Shown here: piece after piece, positions 15,310 to 23,586 of the stretch
How the letters are laid out: each line of letters opens with the position of its first letter
Position numbering within the stretch: the first letter of the stretch is position 1
NCBI RefSeq assembly: GCF_022479115.1
Contig: NZ_CP092497.1
Location: 2,108,001-2,172,000, forward strand
Reading direction: 5' to 3'
From: Amycolatopsis sp. EV170708-02-1
GTDB lineage: Bacteria > Actinomycetota > Actinomycetes > Mycobacteriales > Pseudonocardiaceae
Length of the DNA: 64,000 nt
The notes under the pieces: model-generated
What the model was told of the DNA's origin: nothing
The model's database searches: none
The model's input: the letters and a program-made list of their open reading frames with translations, nothing else
Made by a program: the position numbers and the translations under genes

Positions 15310-17325
15310 TCAGGAGACGACGAACGTCCGCGAGGTCCCGCTGAACGCGGAGATCGCTCCGTTCCAGCCGTTCTTCCAGTTGCCGAAGTGGACCACGCGA
15401 TATTTGCCGATCGGGGCGTTCGCGGGGATCTTCCAGTGGACGACGGCTTTCGATTCGGCGACGAACGTCCGCGCCCAGTGGTACTTCGTGTCCCAGTCGC
15501 CGTCGTCGGCGTGACGGACCCACTCGCCGTCGACGAACCGCTGGATCTCCAGGAAGGTGTCACCGCGCCGGAGGTCGTTCTTCGGATGCCCGGTGACGAA
15601 CTCAACCGCGACCTGTTCGCCGCGCGCGTACGTGCTTTTCGCGTCGGACAGGACGTCACCGAAGTCCTTGAACGCGGGCGGGCTGTCGAACACGACGCCG
15701 GGCTGGAAGTTGATCAGCTTGCCGCGCAGATCCCTCGGCGTCGGCCCGTGCGGGACCGAGGTCCCCGCCTTCATCGCGGCCGCGAGCTTCGCGAATTCCT
15801 GCTGGTACGCGGGAAGCGTGTAGCGGCCGTAGAGGGTCGACGCGCCTTCGTACTGCTGCGAGTCGTACTCCTCGGGCGTGGTGACATATTGGCTGTAGGC
15901 GTTGGCGTAGCCCTGGATGAGCACGTTCTCCAGCGGGACACCGAGTTCGGCCGCGACGGTCCGGCGCAGGCGCAGCCCGGCGACGATGGTCAGCTCGGCC
16001 GGTACGGCCACGAGATGCAGCTGCCCGATCCGGACGAGCTGCAGTGGCAGGACCTCCGGCGTCCACGGATACGGCTTCATCGCCCCGAACGGCACCGCGA
16101 TCACCTTGGGCGCGTGCGCGTCGGCCAGCGCCTGCGGGATCGGCGCGTCGATGCCGCCGAGCCAGTCGATGAACGGGTTCTTCACGCCTTCCGGGAGGGG
16201 AAGGCCGGGGCCGTCCTCGCGGCTGCCCGCCAGCATCGAGACCCCGATCGCGGCCGTGCAGGTGCGCTGCGGGCGCCCGTTCGGGGTGTACTTCGCGTCG
16301 ACGGACACATCGGACATGTCCACGTAGCACATCCGGTGGTCGACACCGCCCGTCACGGCCTCGGCGGCCGCGTCGAACGCGCTCTTCGCCGCGCGGAACT
16401 GGAGATCGCCGATGGTGCGGGTGTTCTCGAACTCGGTTTCGGGCGTACCGGGTTCCAGGTTCAGGTTCGGGCTCATGTCGCCGGTGTTGGTCTGCGGGAA
16501 CGCGGCGACGAACCGCGGGTTCCCGTCGAGGTAGCGCACGCCGGCGTGGTCGTGCTCCCATTCGTAGGCGGCGTACCCCTTGTTGTCGCCGCTGATCAGG
16601 TGGTTGCCGTTGCTCATCGACGTCCCGTGCGTGGCGAACCAGCTGATCGCGCCGACGTCGACGCCGTTCTGGCTGAACCGCAGCACCGTGACGGCCGGGT
16701 CGATCGCCTGCGGGAAGTGGTCCCGGTCAGCCTGCGGATTCAGCTCGAAGGCCTTGCGCGAGCGGTTGACGCTCGCCTTGGTGAGCTCGGCACGGCCGAG
16801 CCGGATCGACCCGGGCGCGAGGTTCGCGTGTGCCCGGCCGATGGCCTCGAAGATCCCGTCGACGTGCGCGTCGTACACCTGCTGCTGAAAGCCGAGGATC
16901 GCCAGATCGTAGGCGGCGTAATGGGAATCCCCGCCGCACGCGGAGTGGGTGTGCGTGGCGTTGAGTAGCACGTTCTGCTCGGTGTACAGGTCGCCGTACG
17001 CGGCCTGGAGCTTGCGCATGACGCCCTGGTGGACGGACTGGAACAGCGCGCCGAGGTCGGCGGTGACGAAGGCGATCCGCTTGGTGCCGTCGTCGACCAC
17101 GAACGCCCGTGCCCGGGTGCGGAGGTGGATGCCGGCGGTCTGCTGCTGCGGCATCGAGTAGCCCATCATGCCGTTCTCGGCGGCCGGGCCGGTGACGTCG
17201 GAAATACCGGCACCGACGCGGAAACCCTTCGACGGCGCCGCTTGCGCCTGCTGGGCGCCGAGCACGCTCGCCGCCACGGGCAACGCCGCCGCACCCGCGA
17301 GAACCCGCCTCCGGCTCACCGTCAT
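15310..17325 (-). CDS. neutral ceramidase, Tat-exported
   Basis: 671 residues from ATG 17325, with GGAGG eight bases upstream. The N-terminus SRRRVLAGAAALPVAASVLG is a twin-arginine signal. The neutral/alkaline ceramidase signature is clear: GAGISDVTGPAAENGMMGY at the mature start, NATHTHSACGG (zinc ligands), WFATHGTSM, and TNTGDMSPNLN with the nucleophile serine at about residue 285. The C-terminal immunoglobulin-like domain ends AISAFSGTSRTFVVS. It hydrolyses ceramide to sphingosine and a fatty acid. First gene of the four-gene operon, its product continues the reaction started by the sphingomyelinase. Confidence 0.94.
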   Translation of the reverse strand: MTVSRRRVLAGAAALPVAASVLGAQQAQAAPSKGFRVGAGISDVTGPAAENGMMGYSMPQQQTAGIHLRTRARAFVVDDGTKRIAFVTADLGALFQSVHQGVMRKLQAAYGDLYTEQNVLLNATHTHSACGGDSHYAAYDLAILGFQQQVYDAHVDGIFEAIGRAHANLAPGSIRLGRAELTKASVNRSRKAFELNPQADRDHFPQAIDPAVTVLRFSQNGVDVGAISWFATHGTSMSNGNHLISGDNKGYAAYEWEHDHAGVRYLDGNPRFVAAFPQTNTGDMSPNLNLEPGTPETEFENTRTIGDLQFRAAKSAFDAAAEAVTGGVDHRMCYVDMSDVSVDAKYTPNGRPQRTCTAAIGVSMLAGSREDGPGLPLPEGVKNPFIDWLGGIDAPIPQALADAHAPKVIAVPFGAMKPYPWTPEVLPLQLVRIGQLHLVAVPAELTIVAGLRLRRTVAAELGVPLENVLIQGYANAYSQYVTTPEEYDSQQYEGASTLYGRYTLPAYQQEFAKLAAAMKAGTSVPHGPTPRDLRGKLINFQPGVVFDSPPAFKDFGDVLSDAKSTYARGEQVAVEFVTGHPKNDLRRGDTFLEIQRFVDGEWVRHADDGDWDTKYHWARTFVAESKAVVHWKIPANAPIGKYRVVHFGNWKNGWNGAISAFSGTSRTFVVS

Positions 17326-17336
17326 GAGTCGCACCT

Positions 17337-17377
17337 CCCGGCCACGAACATGAACCGACTTCATGTTCGTGGCCGGG
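17337..17377 (-). promoter_or_regulatory. perfect 18-bp inverted repeat at the ceramidase ribosome binding site
   Basis: CCCGGCCACGAACATGAA at 17337-17354 and its exact reverse complement at 17360-17377 flank CCGAC. In the transcript the 3' arm ends CCGGGAGG, so it runs into the Shine-Dalgarno GGAGG of the ceramidase. It can be either a DNA operator for an unseen repressor or an RNA stem that hides the ribosome binding site. The operon has no regulator gene of its own in the window. Confidence 0.75.
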
Positions 17378-17456
17378 ACGCTACGTGATGGGGCTCACTG
17401 CCGCAACCCACGAAAGGCCGGGGGCTGAAGGGGCCTTTCACCGCATGTGACGCGGC

Positions 17457-17605
17457 GAAGGGCGCTTTCACCGCGTGTGATGCGGTGAAAGCGCCCTTCA
17501 GCAGAACGACACCTGGCCACGACCGCCGCTCTCCGCCGGTCACCCGTCAAGTGACGCGAAAGCCACTTTCGGGACACCAGACGTCGCGAAAGTGGCCTTC
17601 GCGAC
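17457..17605. repeat. tandem hairpins in the gap between ceramidase and LLM genes
   Basis: The 316 bases between 17365 and 17680 have no gene. GAAGGGCGCTTTCACCGC at 17457-17474 pairs perfectly with 17482-17499 around GTGTGAT, and a half-copy (GAAGGGGCCTTTCACCGC, 17428-17445) precedes it. A second hairpin, GTCGCGAA/TTCGCGAC, occupies 17583-17605, with a related GCGAAAGCCACTTTCG just before it. The full family hairpin at 17625 follows. They could stop transcription of the upstream LLM gene, but their number is unusual. Confidence 0.7.
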
Positions 17606-17624
17606 AGCACTTCCGACCGAATTC

Positions 17625-17670
17625 CTCGTGAGTGGCAAGGACGGTTCTAACCGTCCTTGCCACTCACGAG
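17625..17670. repeat. intergenic hairpin repeat, perfect copy
   Basis: Two 22-base arms, 17625-17646 and 17649-17670, are exact reverse complements around CT. The outer part is CTCGTGAGTGG and the inner part AGGACGGTT, as in the 6645 and 61701 copies; the middle bases differ but stay paired, so compensatory changes conserve the stem. It lies 10 bases after the stop of the minus-strand LLM gene. Confidence 0.87.
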
Positions 17671-17680
17671 ACCGGAGCGG

Positions 17681-18706
17681 CTACGCGAGGGTTTCGGCGA
17701 CCTTCGTGAGCGTCGCGGCATCGCCACGCAACAGCAGCGTGGTCACCACGGTCTTTTCCCACGCGGCGAGTTCGTCGCGGATCTTCTCCGCCGGCCCGAT
17801 CAGCGACGTGTCCTCGACCAGCGACGTCGGGATCGCGGCCGTCGCCTCGTCCTTGCGGCCGGCCAGATACAGCTCCTGGACCTTGTCTGCGACGTCCTCG
17901 TACCCCATCCGGGCGAAGACGTCGTGGTGGAAGTTGACCGATTTCGCGCCCATACCGCCGATGTAGAGCGCGAGCGACGGTTTGATCCAGCTCGCGGCCT
18001 CTTCGACGTCGTCGTGGACGAGCACCGGGACGGACGCGGCGACCTCGAAGTCACCGAAACCGCGCCGGGCGCCGGGGCGCGAGAAACCTTCCTCCAACGC
18101 CGTCCGGTAGAAGGCGTCGCTCTTGGGCGAGAAGAACAACGGGAGCCAGCCGTCGCAGATCTCCGCCGACAGCGCCACGTTCTTCGGCCCTTCCGCGGCG
18201 AGGAAGATCGGGATCTCCTTGCGGAACGGGTGCACTGTGGACTTCAACGGTTTGCCGAGCCCGGTGCCGCCCCGCAACGGAAGCTGGAAGTGCTGTCCGT
18301 CGTGGGTCACCGGCGCCTCGCGCGCGACGACCTTCCGCACGATGTCGACGTACTCGCGGGTGCGGGCGAGCGGCTTCGGATAGGGCTGCCCGTACCAGCC
18401 TTCGACCACCTGCGGCCCGGACGCGCCGAGCCCGAGCACGAACCGGCCACCGGACAGGTGATCCAGCGTCAGCGCGTGCATGGCGGTGGCGGTCGGGGTG
18501 CGCGCCGACATCTGGACGATGTTGGTGCCGAGCTTGATCCGGCTGGTCGACGCACCCCACCAGGCGAGCGGGGTGAACGCGTCCGAGCCGTAGCCCTCGG
18601 CGGTCCACACCGAATCGAAGCCGAGTTCTTCGGCCCGCAGGATCGTGTCCAGCGCGCCCTCCGGCGGGCCGGAGGACCAGTAACCGAGGTGGTAACCAAG
18701 CTTCAT
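17681..18706 (-). CDS. LLM-class F420-dependent oxidoreductase
   Basis: 341 residues. MKLGYHLGYWSSGPPEGALD and SVWTAEGYGSDAFTPLAWWG are the start of a luciferase-like monooxygenase barrel; LTLDHLSGGRFVLGLGASGPQVVEGWYG is the flavin/F420 loop; FIGGMGAKSVNFH-like segments (YIGGMGAKSVNFHHDV) and DTSLIGPAEKIRDELAAWE near the C-terminus are typical of F420-dependent members. It should catalyse a hydride transfer on an unknown small molecule. It follows the MpaB-like gene after 12 bases and probably shares its promoter and TetR control. Confidence 0.9.
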   Translation of the reverse strand: MKLGYHLGYWSSGPPEGALDTILRAEELGFDSVWTAEGYGSDAFTPLAWWGASTSRIKLGTNIVQMSARTPTATAMHALTLDHLSGGRFVLGLGASGPQVVEGWYGQPYPKPLARTREYVDIVRKVVAREAPVTHDGQHFQLPLRGGTGLGKPLKSTVHPFRKEIPIFLAAEGPKNVALSAEICDGWLPLFFSPKSDAFYRTALEEGFSRPGARRGFGDFEVAASVPVLVHDDVEEAASWIKPSLALYIGGMGAKSVNFHHDVFARMGYEDVADKVQELYLAGRKDEATAAIPTSLVEDTSLIGPAEKIRDELAAWEKTVVTTLLLRGDAATLTKVAETLA

Positions 18707-18718
18707 CGAGGCTCCTCG

Positions 18719-19639
18719 TCAGACGTTCGGTGAGTAGTGCTCGGGTTTGCCCCGCTCCGAAAGCGGCGGAAGGTTCCTCGCGGGAGTCTCGACCAACGGC
18801 GCGTCCGGGGCCAGTCCGCCACGCTCGCGGCGCCACCCCGCCCTGGCGCGCGGATGGTAGCGGCGATCGCGCGGGACCAGCTTGAACGCCGCGTTGATCA
18901 GCTTTCCGACCCGGCGATGGCGTCGCTCGTCGCGTTCGGTCCAGGTGTAGCCGAGCCGCTCGCGGATCGGCGGGTCGTACAGGCCGACCGTCAGCCAGAC
19001 GAAGTTCCGCGCCACCTGCCCGCGGACCAGGTTCCACGCGAAATCCGGCAGCCAGGGCAGGAAATGCGGTTTGGCGATGTCCTGGATCTCGAGGACGTCG
19101 CGGGTCGCCTTGTTGTCCTCCAGGACGTCCTCGCACATGCGCTTCCAGTACAGCTGGAAGTCCTCCCACGATTCCGGCACCGGGCGCATGCTCATCCCGT
19201 ACATCTCGTACCACTGCACGTGCTCGTCGAAGAGCTTCCGCTTCTCGGCCTCGCCGATACCGCCGCAGAAGTTGTCGGCGATGAGGATCGCGCTCACGAA
19301 GAACGTCGAGTGCGCCCAGTAGAACGTGTCCGGGTTGAGCGCGTGGTAGCGCCGCCCATGTTTGTCGACGCCCTTGATCCGATCGTGGTAACCGCGCACC
19401 TCCAGCGCGGTCTGCCGGGCCCGCGGACCGTCGTAGATCACTCCCCCGATCGGGTAGAGCGAGCGGAACAGCCGCTGCCAGCGCTCCTCGAAGAACCGCG
19501 AGTGTTCCTCGACGCCCGCGCCCAGCTCGGGGTGCATGTTCTGCATGGATCCGGCCCAGAGCGCGATGAGCAATCCGCGCCAGTCGCCGAAGTACTTCCA
19601 GGTCAGCGAATCCGGTCCCAGCGGCCGCGGCTGTGTCAT
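18719..19639 (-). CDS. MpaB/DUF2236-family oxygenase-like protein
   Basis: 306 residues from ATG 19639. The family features are SLTWKYFGDWRGLLIALWAGSMQNMHP, the HDRIKGVD motif (usually HxxVxG) and YWAHSTFF with the conserved histidine. Members of this family (MpaB, latex clearing protein Lcp) bind haem b and some cleave carbon-carbon double bonds; which reaction applies here is unknown. It is divergent from a TetR gene with two palindromic sites between them and is followed by an F420-type oxidoreductase, suggesting a small inducible oxidation pathway. Confidence 0.85.
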   Translation of the reverse strand: MTQPRPLGPDSLTWKYFGDWRGLLIALWAGSMQNMHPELGAGVEEHSRFFEERWQRLFRSLYPIGGVIYDGPRARQTALEVRGYHDRIKGVDKHGRRYHALNPDTFYWAHSTFFVSAILIADNFCGGIGEAEKRKLFDEHVQWYEMYGMSMRPVPESWEDFQLYWKRMCEDVLEDNKATRDVLEIQDIAKPHFLPWLPDFAWNLVRGQVARNFVWLTVGLYDPPIRERLGYTWTERDERRHRRVGKLINAAFKLVPRDRRYHPRARAGWRRERGGLAPDAPLVETPARNLPPLSERGKPEHYSPNV

Positions 19640-19668
19640 CCCCGGTCTCCTCAATGAGCTGGTTAAAT

Positions 19669-19715
19669 TGACCACAACTGTTGTCAGGTTAAGGTTGACA
19701 ACGGCCGTAGTCAAC
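19669..19715. promoter_or_regulatory. two palindromic sites between MpaB-like and TetR genes
   Basis: ACAACTGTTGT (19674-19684) is a perfect 11-base palindrome. The 22-base site 19694-19715 begins GTTGAC and ends GTCAAC and is palindromic except for one pair. Both lie in the 90-base divergent promoter, the expected place for operators of the TetR protein. TTGAC elements inside them could double as -35 hexamers. Confidence 0.65.
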
Positions 19716-19729
19716 AAGAGGAGCCGATC

Positions 19730-20323
19730 ATGGCCGGCCGCAGCTGGGCAGGCACGACCCTGGACGACCGCAAGGCCGCGCGGCGGGGACAACTCGTCGA
19801 CGCGGGCCTCGACCTGCTCGGGACCCAGGGCAGCGCGGGGGTGAGCGTCCGCGCGGTGTGCCGTCACGCCAAGCTCACGGAGCGGTATTTCTACGAGAGC
19901 TTCGCCGACCGCGAGGAGCTGGTCGTCGCGGTCTACGAGCACATCGGCGAGCAGGCGCGGCAGGCTCTCGTCGACGCGGTCAGCGACACGGCCGAACCCG
20001 CCGAACGGGCGAAGGCCGCGGTCCGCGCCTTCGTCGAGTTGATGCTCGACGATCCGCGCAAAGGCCGCGTGCTCCTGCTCGCGCCGATCACCGATCCCGC
20101 GCTGACCACGCGCGGGATCGCGCTCCTCCCCTCGTTCGCCGAGCTGGTCAGCGGGCAGCTGTCCCACGGTGACGCGGCCGAGCGGCAGATGACGTCGATC
20201 GGGCTGGTGGGCGCGCTGAGCAACGTGTTCATCGCCTACCTCGACGGCTCGCTCAAGGTGAGCCGCGAGCGCCTGATCGAGCATTGCGTCCGCCTCGTGC
20301 TCGGCGCCGACCGTCAGCCCTGA
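19730..20323 (+). CDS. TetR-family transcriptional regulator
   Basis: 197 residues, with AGAGGAG 8 bases before the ATG. The helix-turn-helix is at about residues 30-55: [39 protein letters not shown]. The C-terminal ligand-binding half is all helical, typical of TetR. It probably represses itself and the divergent MpaB-like/LLM operon through the palindromes at 19669-19715. The ligand is unknown. Confidence 0.93.
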   Translation: MAGRSWAGTTLDDRKAARRGQLVDAGLDLLGTQGSAGVSVRAVCRHAKLTERYFYESFADREELVVAVYEHIGEQARQALVDAVSDTAEPAERAKAAVRAFVELMLDDPRKGRVLLLAPITDPALTTRGIALLPSFAELVSGQLSHGDAAERQMTSIGLVGALSNVFIAYLDGSLKVSRERLIEHCVRLVLGADRQP

Positions 20324-21348
20324 CCGCGTTCGGCGACCAGTTGCAGGGCGATGTCGATGATCATGTCCTCCTGTCCGCCCACGTACTTCGCGGCGCCGAC
20401 GCGGTAGAGGATTTCGTGCGCCGGGACGTCGTAGCGTTCCGCCGCGCGTTCGGCGTGCAGGAGGAAACTCGAGTACACCCCGGCGAATCCCTGCACGATC
20501 GACGACCGGTCCATCACCGGCAGCCGGGTGATGTAGGGCTTCACGACGTTCTCGGCCGCGTCCATCAGCACGTCCTTGTCGACGCCGGTGCGGATCCCGA
20601 GCCGCTCGAACGTCGCCGCGAGGACCTCGGTCGGCGAGTTGCCCGCGCCCGCGCCGAGCGCCACGAGCGAACCGTCGATCTGCCGCGCGCCCGCCCGGTA
20701 GGCGAGCACCGAGTTCGCGACGCCGAAGCTCAGGTTCTGGTGCCCGTGGTAACCGACCTGCGCCTCGTCGCCGAACTCCGCCACCAGCGCGGCGACGCGG
20801 TCGCCAGCGTCCTCCAGGATCAGCGCCCCGGCGGAGTCGACGACGTACACGCATTGGCACCCGGCGTCGACCATGATCCGGCCCTGTTCCGCCAGCGCCT
20901 CGGGCGTGGACATGTGGGACAGCATCAGGAAACCGACGGTCTCCAGCCCGAGTTCCCGTGCCGCGCCGAAATGCTGGACGGAGACGTCGGCCTCGGTGCA
21001 ATGGGTCGCGATCCGGACGGCGCCCGCGCCGAGGTCGGCCGCCACGCGCAGATCGCCGACCGTGCCGAGGCCGGGCAGCAGCAGTACCGCGATCTTCGCG
21101 TGCCGCGCCTCGTCGACCGCCGCCTCGATCAGTTTCCGTTCGTCCACAAGGGAAAAGCCGTAGTTGAACGTCGAGCCGCCGAGCCCGTCGCCATGGCTGA
21201 CCTCGATCAGGGAGACCCCGGCGTCGTCCAGCGCCCGGACGGTGTCGCGCACGTTCTTCTCGGTGAACTGATGCGCCATCGCGTGGCTGCCGTCGCGGAG
21301 GCTCGTGTCGACGAGCCGGACCTCACGGCTCACTTCGTCCCAGCTCAT
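20314..21348 (-). CDS. 4-hydroxy-2-oxovalerate aldolase
   Basis: 344 residues from ATG 21348. [20 protein letters not shown] is the DRE-TIM metallolyase start with the RDGxH motif; [19 protein letters not shown] and [16 protein letters not shown] carry the metal ligands; the C-terminal communication domain ends [11 protein letters not shown]. It cleaves 4-hydroxy-2-oxoacids to pyruvate and an aldehyde that is channelled to the partner dehydrogenase. The start overlaps the stop of that dehydrogenase (ATGA). Related to HsaF/DmpG/MhpE of meta-cleavage pathways for aromatic compounds and sterols. Confidence 0.95.
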   Translation of the reverse strand: MSWDEVSREVRLVDTSLRDGSHAMAHQFTEKNVRDTVRALDDAGVSLIEVSHGDGLGGSTFNYGFSLVDERKLIEAAVDEARHAKIAVLLLPGLGTVGDLRVAADLGAGAVRIATHCTEADVSVQHFGAARELGLETVGFLMLSHMSTPEALAEQGRIMVDAGCQCVYVVDSAGALILEDAGDRVAALVAEFGDEAQVGYHGHQNLSFGVANSVLAYRAGARQIDGSLVALGAGAGNSPTEVLAATFERLGIRTGVDKDVLMDAAENVVKPYITRLPVMDRSSIVQGFAGVYSSFLLHAERAAERYDVPAHEILYRVGAAKYVGGQEDMIIDIALQLVAERGQG

Positions 21349-22247
21349 GCCGCCACCTCCTGAGTGGCCAGCAGATCGCCGACGCGGGCGGCCGCGGCCG
21401 TCATGATGTCGAGGTTCCCGGCGTACTTCGGCAGGAAGTCCCCGTTCCCGGCGACCTCCAGGAACACCGCGACCCGCGCTTGCCCGCTCCACCCCGGCCG
21501 GGGCGGGTCGTATTGAGGGTCCGCTTTGAGCGTGTAGCCCGGCACGTAACCCTGGACCGTCTCGACCATCCGGTGGATGGATTCGCTCACCGCGTCGAAG
21601 TCCGCGTCCGGGTCGATCGCGCAGAACACGGTGTCACGCATGATCATCGGCGGTTCGACCGGATTGATGATGATGATCGCCTTGCCGCGGCTCGCTCCCC
21701 CGACGAGTTCGATCCCGCGCGCCGTGGTCGCGGTGAACTCGTCGATGTTCGCCCGCGTGCCCGGCCCGGCCGAGCGCGACGAGACGGACGCGACGATCTC
21801 CGCGTAGGGCACCGGCGTCACCCGCGACACCGCGTGCACGATCGGGATCGTGGCCTGGCCGCCGCAGGTGATGAGGTTGACGTTGGGCACGTCGAGCCGC
21901 TCGGGCAGGCCCACCGCGGGGCAGGTGAACGGGCCGACCGCGGCCGGGGTCAGGTCGATCGCGCGGATCCCGGCGGTGGCGTACCGCGGAGCGTTCGCCA
22001 GATGCGCCTTCGCCGACGTCGCTTCGAAGACCAGATCCGGCAGCTCGTCGCGCGACAGCAGCCAGTCGACGCCGCCGGCGGAGGTCTCCAAGCCCAGTTC
22101 CGTGGCCTTCGCCAGCCCGTCCGAATCCGGGTCCACGCCGACCATGTACCGCACCTCGACGTGCTCGCTGCGCCTCAGCTTCGCGAGCAGGTCGGTGCCG
22201 ATGTTCCCGGGACCGACGATCGCGGCCACCGCTTTCCGTTGCGCCAT
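21345..22247 (-). CDS. acetaldehyde dehydrogenase (acylating)
   Basis: 300 residues. [21 protein letters not shown] is the NAD Rossmann motif; [20 protein letters not shown] contains the catalytic cysteine; [17 protein letters not shown] and [13 protein letters not shown] complete the family pattern. It turns the aldehyde released by the aldolase into acyl-CoA using CoA and NAD. It forms a channelling complex with the downstream aldolase; the genes overlap by 4 bases. The 2-hydroxypentadienoate hydratase that usually completes this set is not adjacent. Divergent from an IclR regulator. Confidence 0.95.
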   Translation of the reverse strand: MAQRKAVAAIVGPGNIGTDLLAKLRRSEHVEVRYMVGVDPDSDGLAKATELGLETSAGGVDWLLSRDELPDLVFEATSAKAHLANAPRYATAGIRAIDLTPAAVGPFTCPAVGLPERLDVPNVNLITCGGQATIPIVHAVSRVTPVPYAEIVASVSSRSAGPGTRANIDEFTATTARGIELVGGASRGKAIIIINPVEPPMIMRDTVFCAIDPDADFDAVSESIHRMVETVQGYVPGYTLKADPQYDPPRPGWSGQARVAVFLEVAGNGDFLPKYAGNLDIMTAAAARVGDLLATQEVAA

Positions 22248-22288
22248 GTCGGATGACGCTCCCCGTTCGGATAGGGCACACTCAACCC

Positions 22289-23056
22289 ATGCGTGCCGCT
22301 GGGCGGAACGACGACCCGGAACGAACCGGAGCGGACGGCCTCGTCGCCGCCCGGATCTCCGCGCTGCTCTCGGCCTTCCGTCCCGGCGACGACGCGCTCG
22401 GGGTTTCCGAGCTGGCGCGGCGGACCGGCCTGGCGAAATCGACCGTCCACCGGCTCACCGGGCATCTGGTCGCGACCGGCCTGCTCGAACGGGACGGCGC
22501 GGCGCTGCGGCTCGGGCTGAAACTGTTCGAGATCGGCCAGCTGGCCGTACGGCGCCGCGGGCTCGTCGAGGCGGCGCGGCCGTATCTGGCCGATCTCCGC
22601 GAGGCGACCCGCAACACCGTGCATCTCGCGGTCCTGGAAGGCACCGAGGTCGTCTATCTCGACATCCTGCGAGGCCCCGACGCGCCGTCACTGCCTTCCC
22701 GGATCGGTGGCCGGTTTCCCGCGCACGCCACCGGCGTCGGCAAGGCCATCCTCGCCTTCTCCCCGGAATCCGTGGTGACACAGGTGATCGACGCCGGGTT
22801 GCCGCGCGTCAGCGTGCGGACGATCACCGCCGCGGGCCTGTTGCGGCGTCAGCTGGCCAAGATCCACGGTGAAGGAATCGCGTTCGAGCGCGAGGAATCC
22901 GGCGTCGGTGTCGTCTGCGCGGCGAGCCCGCTGCTCGACCGGCAAGGTGTCGCGGTGGCGGCGTTGTCGATCTCCGGCTGGGCGAATCGCATGCACACCA
23001 ACCGGGTCGCGCCCGCGGTGCGGACCGCCGCTTTGGCGTTGTCGCGCACCCTCTGA
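22289..23056 (+). CDS. IclR-family transcriptional regulator
   Basis: 255 residues from ATG 22289; the frame is open to 22253 but that extension would overlap the promoter of the divergent dehydrogenase gene. The N-terminal winged helix is [32 protein letters not shown]; the C-terminal GAF-like effector domain includes [34 protein letters not shown] and [20 protein letters not shown], all typical. It probably controls the divergent aldolase/dehydrogenase pair; the start-to-start gap is only about 40 bases, so the promoters overlap. Confidence 0.93.
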   Translation: MRAAGRNDDPERTGADGLVAARISALLSAFRPGDDALGVSELARRTGLAKSTVHRLTGHLVATGLLERDGAALRLGLKLFEIGQLAVRRRGLVEAARPYLADLREATRNTVHLAVLEGTEVVYLDILRGPDAPSLPSRIGGRFPAHATGVGKAILAFSPESVVTQVIDAGLPRVSVRTITAAGLLRRQLAKIHGEGIAFEREESGVGVVCAASPLLDRQGVAVAALSISGWANRMHTNRVAPAVRTAALALSRTL

Positions 23057-23060
23057 GCCG

Positions 23061-23462
23061 TCAGGGTGCCGCCGACGGGAGGCCCATGATGCCGGTGGCC
23101 TGCGACCAGACGCAACGCCACGTGCCGCCGTCATCGGTGTAGACGTCGGTGTGCCAGGCCTCGTGCCGCGGGATGTCCGCACCGTCCACGGTGAGTTCTA
23201 TGACGCACCGGTAGCGGAGGACGACGACGTCGGTGCCGACGATGGCGTCCATGTCGCCGGCCAGTTCCAGTTCCCGATAGGCGACCCGCCCGGTGGCGAG
23301 GAGATCGAGGTATTCGGCTTTCGACCACACGGTGCCGGTCGGGTTGCACAACCGGTACTCGGCGGCGTGCAAGCGATCGTAGGCGGCGCGATCCACGTCG
23401 AGGAGACATCGGATCCGATCCCGCTCGGCCTTGATCACCTGGCCGGCCACATCGTCGCTCAT
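23061..23462 (-). CDS. NTF2-like (DUF4440/SnoaL) protein
   Basis: 133 residues from ATG 23462, which has AGGAG upstream; an ATG at 23504 would add 14 residues without a binding site. VIKAERDRIRCLLDVDRAAYDRLHAAEYRLCNPTGTVWSKAEY and HEAWHTDVYTDDGGTWRCVWSQAT are the cone-shaped NTF2-like fold of DUF4440. Members are small enzymes or ligand binders; no function can be assigned. It is convergent with the IclR gene, with only 4 bases between. Confidence 0.8.
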   Translation of the reverse strand: MSDDVAGQVIKAERDRIRCLLDVDRAAYDRLHAAEYRLCNPTGTVWSKAEYLDLLATGRVAYRELELAGDMDAIVGTDVVVLRYRCVIELTVDGADIPRHEAWHTDVYTDDGGTWRCVWSQATGIMGLPSAAP

Positions 23463-23586
23463 ACCGCTCCTGTTCACTCGTGCCGATGCCGGGCCCTTGA
23501 GCATGGCCGTCGGCTACACGGTATCGAGGGACCAGGAGTACGTCACGGCTTCACCAGGTATGCCGGGCTCGCCGCCGAGACACGGC

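Noticed and set aside
17337..17377. Transcription terminator of an upstream gene
   Set aside because: It lies directly before the ceramidase start, overlapping its ribosome binding site, with no gene ending just upstream on that strand (the LLM gene ends over 300 bases away).
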